Source: Mesorhizobium sp. Root102
GTDB lineage: Bacteria; Pseudomonadota; Alphaproteobacteria; Rhizobiales; Rhizobiaceae
Length of the DNA: 64,000 bases
Reading direction: 5' to 3'
Assembly: GCF_001425625.1 (NCBI RefSeq)
Contig: NZ_LMCP01000018.1
Span: 1-64,000 of the forward strand
Part shown: one piece after another, positions 59,304-64,000 of the stretch
How the letters are laid out: every line of letters begins with the position of its first letter
How positions within the stretch are numbered: position 1 is the stretch's first letter
Notes under the pieces: generated by a model
The model's input: the letters and a program-made list of their open reading frames with translations, nothing else
What the model was told of the DNA's origin: nothing
The model's database searches: none
Made by a program: the position numbers and the translations under genes

Positions 59304-62230
59304 TGCACGGATCGCCACGCGGCGCGAATTCGGCACCATCGCAACGCCCGCTTGCCGACACGCGCGCACCGGATGAAGGCGATGGCGTCGACACCTCGCC
59401 TGACGTTTCCGACAGCATTGCCAAGACGACCTGCTACATGTGCGCCTGCCGCTGCGGCATCGACGTGCACATCAAGGATGGCAAGGTCCGCTACATCAAC
59501 GGCAACAAGGATCATCCGGTCAATCGCGGCGTGATCTGCGGCAAGGGCAGCTCCGGCATCATGCAGCATTACAGCCCGGCAAGGCTGAAGAAGCCATTGC
59601 TGCGCACCGGCCCGCGCGGCTCCGGCGAGTTCCGCGAGATCGAGTGGGAAGAGGCGTTTTCGATCGCCACCGAACGGCTCTCGGCCATCCGCCGGACCGA
59701 CCCCAAGAAACTGGCCTTCTTCACCGGCCGCGACCAGTCGCAGTCGCTGACCGGCTGGTGGGCGAGCCAGTTCGGTACACCGAACTTCGCTGCCCATGGC
59801 GGCTTCTGTTCGGTCAACATGGCGGCCGGCGGCCTCTACACGATCGGCGGCTCGTTCTGGGAGTTCGGTGAACCCGACTGGGACAACACCAGATATTTCA
59901 TGCTGTTCGGCGTCGCCGAGGACCATGATTCCAACCCGATCAAGATCGGCCTCGGCAAGCTCAAGGCGCGCGGTGCCAAGGTGGTGTCGATCAACCCGTG
60001 CCGCACCGGCTACAATGCCATTGCCGACGACTGGGTCGGCATCCGGCCCGGCACCGACGGCCTGTTCGTGTTCGCCCTCATCCACGAATTGCTGAAGGCC
60101 GGCCGCGTCGATCTCGACTATTTGCTGCACTACACCAATGCCCATGCCCTCGTAGTGCAGGAGCAAGGTGCAGCCGATGACGGGTTGCTGGTGCGCGATG
60201 GCGACGGCAATCCACTGGCCTGGGACAGAGTTGCCAAAAGACCGGTCAGCGCTACCGATGCCAGTGCGAAACCGGCACTGACCGGCAGCTTCACCATTGA
60301 TGGCCGGCGCTGCGTTCCGGTGTTCCAGTTGATCGCCGACCGCTACCTCAATGAGAGCTATGCGCCGGACGCGGTCGCCGAGCGCTGCGGCATTGCCGCC
60401 GATACGATCCGCAAGATCGCCGCCGAACTTGCGCATGTCGCTTTCGAACAGACGATCGAATTGCCGATCGCCTGGACCGACTGGGCCGGGCGCCGCCACG
60501 AGACCATCAAGGGCCGGCCTGTTTCGATGCACGCCATGCGCGGCATCTCGGCCCACTCGAACGGTTTTCACACGTGCCGCGCCATCCATCTGCTTCAGGT
60601 GCTGTTGGGCACGGTGGATGTCCCCGGCGGTTTCCGTTTCAAGCCGCCCTACCCCCGATCCGCGCCGCCCGGGCCGAAACCGGCGGGCAAGACCGTCAAG
60701 CCGATGACGCCGCTTGACGGCATGCCGCTCGGCTTCGTCTGTGGGCCGGACGACCTGCTGGTCGATGAGGCCGGCACGCCTGTTCGCATCGACAAGGCCT
60801 ATTCCTGGGACGCGCCGCTGGCGGCACACGGTCTGATGCATACCGTCATCCGCAACGCCTGGGCCGGCGATCCCTACAGGATCGACACGCTCATGATGTA
60901 CATGTCGAACATGGCGTGGAATTCCTCGATGAACACCGTCGAGACCATTGCGATGCTGACCGACCATGATGGCGAGGGCAACTACAGGATCCCCTTCATC
61001 ATCTATTCCGACGCCTATTATTCCGAGACCGTGCCGTTCGCCGACCTCGTGCTGCCGGACACGACCTATCTCGAGCGCCACGACTGCATCAGCCTGCTCG
61101 ACCGGCCGATCAGCCATGCCGACGGACCCGGTGACGCCATCCGCCATCCCGTCGTCGAGCCTGACCGTGACGTCAGGCCGTTCCAGTCGGTGCTGATCGA
61201 ACTCGGTGCCCGGCTTGGCCTGCCCGGTTTCGTCGATGACGACGGCTCCGCCATGTACCGCGACTATGCCGACTATATCGTCAACCATGAGCGCACGCCC
61301 GGCATCGGCCCGCTCGCCGGGTGGCGCGGCAAGGACGGGACCTCGACCGGCAGGGGCGAGGCCAACCCGGACCAATTACAGCGCTACATCGACAATGGCG
61401 GCTTCTGGCATCACGATTTTGCTGACGACCAGCGCTACTACAAGATGGCCAACCGCTCCTATCTCGATTTCGCGGAGCAGATGGGCTTTATCCCCAAGGC
61501 GGAGCCGATCGTCTTCCAGCTCTATTCCGAGCCGTTGCAGCGTTTTCGTCTGGCCGCGCGTGGGCACGGTCGCGTCTTGCCGCCGGAGGGCGATCGCCAG
61601 CGCATCGAGACCTATATGGACCCGCTGCCTTTCTGGTACATGCCCTTCGAGGAAGCGGTCGTCGACCTCGAAAAATATCCGCTGCATGCGCTGACGCAAA
61701 GGCCGATGCACATGTACCATTCCTGGGGTTCGCAGAATGCGTGGTTGCGGCAGATCACCAGCCAGAATCGGCTGTTTGTGCATCACCGGACGGCAACTGG
61801 CCTTGGCCTTGTCGATGACGACTGGGTGTGGATCGAGAGCATCAATGGCAGGGTGAAGGGGCAGATCAAGCTGATCGACGGGGCGAACGAAAGCACGGTC
61901 TGGACTTGGAACGCCATCGGCAAGCGGCGCGGCAGCTGGGGGCTGAAGGACGACGCGGCCGAATCCAACCGTGGCTTCCTGCTCAACCACATCATCGGCG
62001 ACCAGACCTCGGCCGATGCTCAGGGCAAGCGCTATTCGAACTCCGATCCGGTGACCGGCCAGGCGGCGTGGTTCGACCTGCGCGTGCGCATCGTCAAATG
62101 CGCAGCGGAAGAAGCTGGCTTCACCGAGCCGCAGTTCGAGCGTTTTCAGCAGCCGCCGCATTTCGTGCCCTCACCCGACAAGCTGACTTTCGGTGCCGAG
62201 TTCCGCCGTGCAAGAGAGGCGGCCGAATGA
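59300..62230 (+). CDS. soeA: molybdopterin-containing sulfite dehydrogenase subunit SoeA-like
   Basis: The 976-residue molybdo-bis(MGD) oxidoreductase has an N-terminal [4Fe-4S] motif: Cys45-x2-Cys48-x3-Cys52-x27-Cys80 in TTCYMCACRCGIDVHI and RGVICGKGSSG. HGGFCSVNMAAGG may carry the molybdenum-ligating cysteine. There is no Tat signal, so it faces the cytoplasm. With the SoeB- and SoeC-like genes it fits the SoeABC complex that oxidises sulfite to sulfate and feeds the quinone pool. The ATG at 59300 overlaps the small ORF stop; SoeB overlaps its stop (ATGA). Confidence 0.82.
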   Translation: MMHGSPRGANSAPSQRPLADTRAPDEGDGVDTSPDVSDSIAKTTCYMCACRCGIDVHIKDGKVRYINGNKDHPVNRGVICGKGSSGIMQHYSPARLKKPLLRTGPRGSGEFREIEWEEAFSIATERLSAIRRTDPKKLAFFTGRDQSQSLTGWWASQFGTPNFAAHGGFCSVNMAAGGLYTIGGSFWEFGEPDWDNTRYFMLFGVAEDHDSNPIKIGLGKLKARGAKVVSINPCRTGYNAIADDWVGIRPGTDGLFVFALIHELLKAGRVDLDYLLHYTNAHALVVQEQGAADDGLLVRDGDGNPLAWDRVAKRPVSATDASAKPALTGSFTIDGRRCVPVFQLIADRYLNESYAPDAVAERCGIAADTIRKIAAELAHVAFEQTIELPIAWTDWAGRRHETIKGRPVSMHAMRGISAHSNGFHTCRAIHLLQVLLGTVDVPGGFRFKPPYPRSAPPGPKPAGKTVKPMTPLDGMPLGFVCGPDDLLVDEAGTPVRIDKAYSWDAPLAAHGLMHTVIRNAWAGDPYRIDTLMMYMSNMAWNSSMNTVETIAMLTDHDGEGNYRIPFIIYSDAYYSETVPFADLVLPDTTYLERHDCISLLDRPISHADGPGDAIRHPVVEPDRDVRPFQSVLIELGARLGLPGFVDDDGSAMYRDYADYIVNHERTPGIGPLAGWRGKDGTSTGRGEANPDQLQRYIDNGGFWHHDFADDQRYYKMANRSYLDFAEQMGFIPKAEPIVFQLYSEPLQRFRLAARGHGRVLPPEGDRQRIETYMDPLPFWYMPFEEAVVDLEKYPLHALTQRPMHMYHSWGSQNAWLRQITSQNRLFVHHRTATGLGLVDDDWVWIESINGRVKGQIKLIDGANESTVWTWNAIGKRRGSWGLKDDAAESNRGFLLNHIIGDQTSADAQGKRYSNSDPVTGQAAWFDLRVRIVKCAAEEAGFTEPQFERFQQPPHFVPSPDKLTFGAEFRRAREAAE

Positions 62231-62961
62231 CCTGTCTGCCAAGTCAAAGCGGCAAGAAGCTCGGCCTTGTCATCGATCTCGACACCTGCGTCGGCTGCCA
62301 GGCCTGTGTCACCGCCTGCAAGGAATGGAACACCGGCGGCCACATGGCGCCGCTGACCGACATCGACCCTTATGGCGGCCATGTCGACGGCGTCTGGTTC
62401 AACCGCGTGCACAGCTACGAGCACACCACCGAAATGGGCGGGCGCACCGTCAACTTCCCGCGTTCCTGCCTGCATTGCGAGACGCCGGCCTGCGTCACCG
62501 TCTGCCCGACCGGTGCCTCCTACAAGCGGGCCTCAGACGGCATCGTGCTGATCGATGAGGACAAGTGCATCGGCTGCAAATTGTGCAGCTGGGCCTGCCC
62601 CTACGGGGCACGCGAATTCGACACCGACGTCGGGGTGATGAAGAAATGCACGCTGTGCGTCGACCGCATCTACAATGACAATCTGGCCGAGGAAGACCGC
62701 GTGCCGGCCTGCGTCGCCGCTTGCCCGACCAGTGCCCGCCATTTCGGCGATCTCGGCGATCCGCAGTCGGCTGTCTCGCAACTGGTGGCGGAGCGTGGCG
62801 GCGTCGACCTGATGCCTGAACTCGGCTATCGCCCGACCAACAAATACCTGCCGCCGCGCGCCCACACCACGCGCGCGGCATCGGTGGCAGCACCCGCGCT
62901 CGAACCGGTGCGGGCCGAAGGCGGCTTCCTTGGCTGGGTCGACCGCATGCTTTCGAACTAG
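62227..62961 (+). CDS. soeB: iron-sulfur electron-transfer subunit SoeB-like
   Basis: The 244-residue ferredoxin-like subunit has four cysteine clusters for [4Fe-4S] centres: CVGCQACVTAC, CLHCETPACVTVC, CIGCKLCSWAC and CTLCVDR...CVAACPTSARH. This is the DmsB/PsrB/SoeB pattern that carries electrons from the molybdenum subunit to the membrane anchor. Its ATG overlaps the soeA stop and soeC starts three bases after its own stop, so the three genes are one operon. Confidence 0.85.
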   Translation: MTCLPSQSGKKLGLVIDLDTCVGCQACVTACKEWNTGGHMAPLTDIDPYGGHVDGVWFNRVHSYEHTTEMGGRTVNFPRSCLHCETPACVTVCPTGASYKRASDGIVLIDEDKCIGCKLCSWACPYGAREFDTDVGVMKKCTLCVDRIYNDNLAEEDRVPACVAACPTSARHFGDLGDPQSAVSQLVAERGGVDLMPELGYRPTNKYLPPRAHTTRAASVAAPALEPVRAEGGFLGWVDRMLSN

Positions 62962-62964
62962 CCC

Positions 62965-63900
62965 ATGCATCCAGCGTTCTCCGTCGTCTTCTTCACCACC
63001 GCCACCGGCGCCGGCTATGGCCTGCTGGCACTGCTTGGCGTGCTCGGAGGCTTCCAGATCATTCCGCTCGATTTCTGGCTGGGCTTCATCGGCATGGGGC
63101 TGGCACTCGGCCTGATCGTGGCCGGGTTGTTGTCGTCGACAGGTCATCTCGGCCGCCCCGAACGCGCCTGGCGGGCGTTCTCGCAATGGCGGAGTTCATG
63201 GCTGTCGCGCGAAGGCGTCGCCTCAGTCACTACTTTTATCCCGGCGGGACTGTTCGGCATCGGCTGGGTGTTCTTTGGCAGCAGCGGCGGTTGGGTGACG
63301 GTGGCCGGATTGCTGACGGCCTGTGGTGCCGTCGTCACCGTCTGCACCACAGGCATGATCTACGCGTCGCTGAAACCGATCGCCCAGTGGCACAGCCGCT
63401 TCACCCTGCCCGGCTATCTCATTTTTTCGGCGATGACCGGCAGTGTGATTCTGAACGCACTGTTGCAGGGTTTTGGCCGGGGCTCGACTGCGATTCTGGC
63501 ATTCTCGCTGCTGCTGGTCTTGCTCGGCTGGGGTTGGAAGCTGGCGACCTGGCGATACAATGACGCGCTGGAAATCCCGACCAATGCCAACACCGCGACG
63601 GGGTTGGCCGGCGGTACCGTGCGGACGCTGGAATGGCCGCATACCGAGGAGAACTATCTGCTGAAGGAAATGGGCTTTCGCATCGCGCGCAAGCACAGCG
63701 CGCGGCTGCGCCAGATCACGCAGTGCGTGGCCTTCGCCCTGCCCGTCTTTCTGCTTGCCGCCACATTCACCCTGCCCTGGCCCTTCGCAACGGCGGCGTC
63801 ACTGCTCGCCGCGATCGTGCAGTTCGCCGGCATGCTGGTCGAACGCTGGCTGTTCTTCGCCGAGGCGAAGCACACCGTCACGCTCTACTACGGCAGATAG
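62965..63900 (+). CDS. soeC: DmsC/SoeC-like membrane anchor, quinone-reactive subunit
   Basis: The 311-residue protein has eight or nine hydrophobic helices (e.g. FFTTATGAGYGLLALLGVLG, then GFQIIPLDF) and the loop SSTGHLGRPERAWRAFSQWR followed by SSW, the DmsC family signature that binds quinone. It anchors SoeAB to the inner membrane and passes sulfite electrons into the quinone pool. Confidence 0.85.
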   Translation: MHPAFSVVFFTTATGAGYGLLALLGVLGGFQIIPLDFWLGFIGMGLALGLIVAGLLSSTGHLGRPERAWRAFSQWRSSWLSREGVASVTTFIPAGLFGIGWVFFGSSGGWVTVAGLLTACGAVVTVCTTGMIYASLKPIAQWHSRFTLPGYLIFSAMTGSVILNALLQGFGRGSTAILAFSLLLVLLGWGWKLATWRYNDALEIPTNANTATGLAGGTVRTLEWPHTEENYLLKEMGFRIARKHSARLRQITQCVAFALPVFLLAATFTLPWPFATAASLLAAIVQFAGMLVERWLFFAEAKHTVTLYYGR

Positions 63901-63907
63901 GGCAGTT

Positions 63908-64000
63908 TCAGCCGGGCCTGAGCATCGAGCGCGAAATGGCGAAGATACGGTCCGTGCCCAGCATATAAGCCATTAGCGTGTCCAGCCGGAACAACCCGGC
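63908..64000 (-). CDS. C-terminal fragment of an unidentified protein (5' part outside window)
   Basis: On the minus strand a frame enters from the right edge and ends at TGA 63908-63910. The visible 30 residues include FRLDTLMAYMLGTDRIFAIS and end MLRPG. The frame is open across the whole edge, and its stop lies eight bases from that of convergent soeC, as expected for a real gene end. The family cannot be told from this fragment. Confidence 0.4.
   Translation of the reverse strand, partial: AGLFRLDTLMAYMLGTDRIFAISRSMLRPG

Noticed and set aside
59234..61375. 713-codon minus-strand ORF opposite soeA
   Set aside because: The plus strand has cofactor motifs and a coherent operon; this frame has no recognisable domain.
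1..64000. CRISPR array, prophage, insertion sequence or rRNA operon
   Set aside because: I saw no regularly spaced direct repeats with spacers, no transposase/integrase/phage structural proteins and no rRNA sequence anywhere in the window.

Overview
The window is chromosomal DNA from a high-GC alphaproteobacterium of the Rhizobiales, most likely a Mesorhizobium. The case rests on a GbpR-ChvE-GguABC sugar-uptake locus, GcrA with GANTC sites upstream, class I lysyl-tRNA synthetase, a SAM-II riboswitch before metZ, rhizobial intergenic palindromes, and a LuxR/LuxI pair linked to a crotonase. I see no transposase, prophage, CRISPR array or rRNA. Almost the whole window is coding, with short operons on both strands. 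Many genes start at TTG or GTG behind a clear Shine-Dalgarno (SD) sequence.

Layout. 1-7.1 kb: the 3' end of hemA, a class I aminotransferase, mscL, a very large symporter-histidine kinase-receiver hybrid convergent with a LuxR-type response regulator, and a small exported protein. 7.2-14.7 kb: DUF952-pyrD, a MATE exporter divergent from an HDAC-like deacetylase, a DUF6460 protein, a three-gene GtrB/GtrA/membrane-glycosyltransferase-like cassette, and tRNA-Gly(CCC). 15-22 kb: gbpR divergent from chvE-gguA-gguB-gguC (monosaccharide uptake). 22-30.6 kb: a long dCTP deaminase, SAM-II riboswitch-metZ, a GT21-like ceramide glycosyltransferase, apaG, argD-argF-hslO, and gcrA.

30.7-35 kb: corA, phoU and phoR on one strand (no pst genes or phoB between phoR and phoU), divergent from ppk2. 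35-37.4 kb: a quorum-sensing module luxR-luxI-crotonase. 37.6-42.2 kb: an orphan solute-binding protein, a TerB-like protein, lysS, a thermonuclease-like protein and a LexA/S24-type regulator. 42.3-50.2 kb: a fatty-acid beta-oxidation operon (two acyl-CoA dehydrogenases, thiolase, FadJ/FadB-like protein, thioesterase) next to a MerR regulator, with a perfect MerR-type palindrome in the control region. 50.6-54.7 kb: a 1353-residue PodJ-like polar-organizer protein with Sel1 repeats. 54.9-64 kb: a probable sulfite-metabolism region: TauE/SafE exporter, TIGR02186 protein, an Hsp70-like ATPase, a LysR regulator, an unlisted 52-residue small ORF overlapping soeA, and soeABC-like cytoplasmic sulfite dehydrogenase genes.

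The most useful leads are the small ORF coupled to soeA, the crotonase in the LuxI operon with a palindrome upstream, the GANTC cluster before gcrA, a terminator-like hairpin in the argD leader, the MerR palindrome controlling beta-oxidation, and the phoR-phoU arrangement. All functional calls come from reading the sequence and remembered family knowledge; no database search was run.
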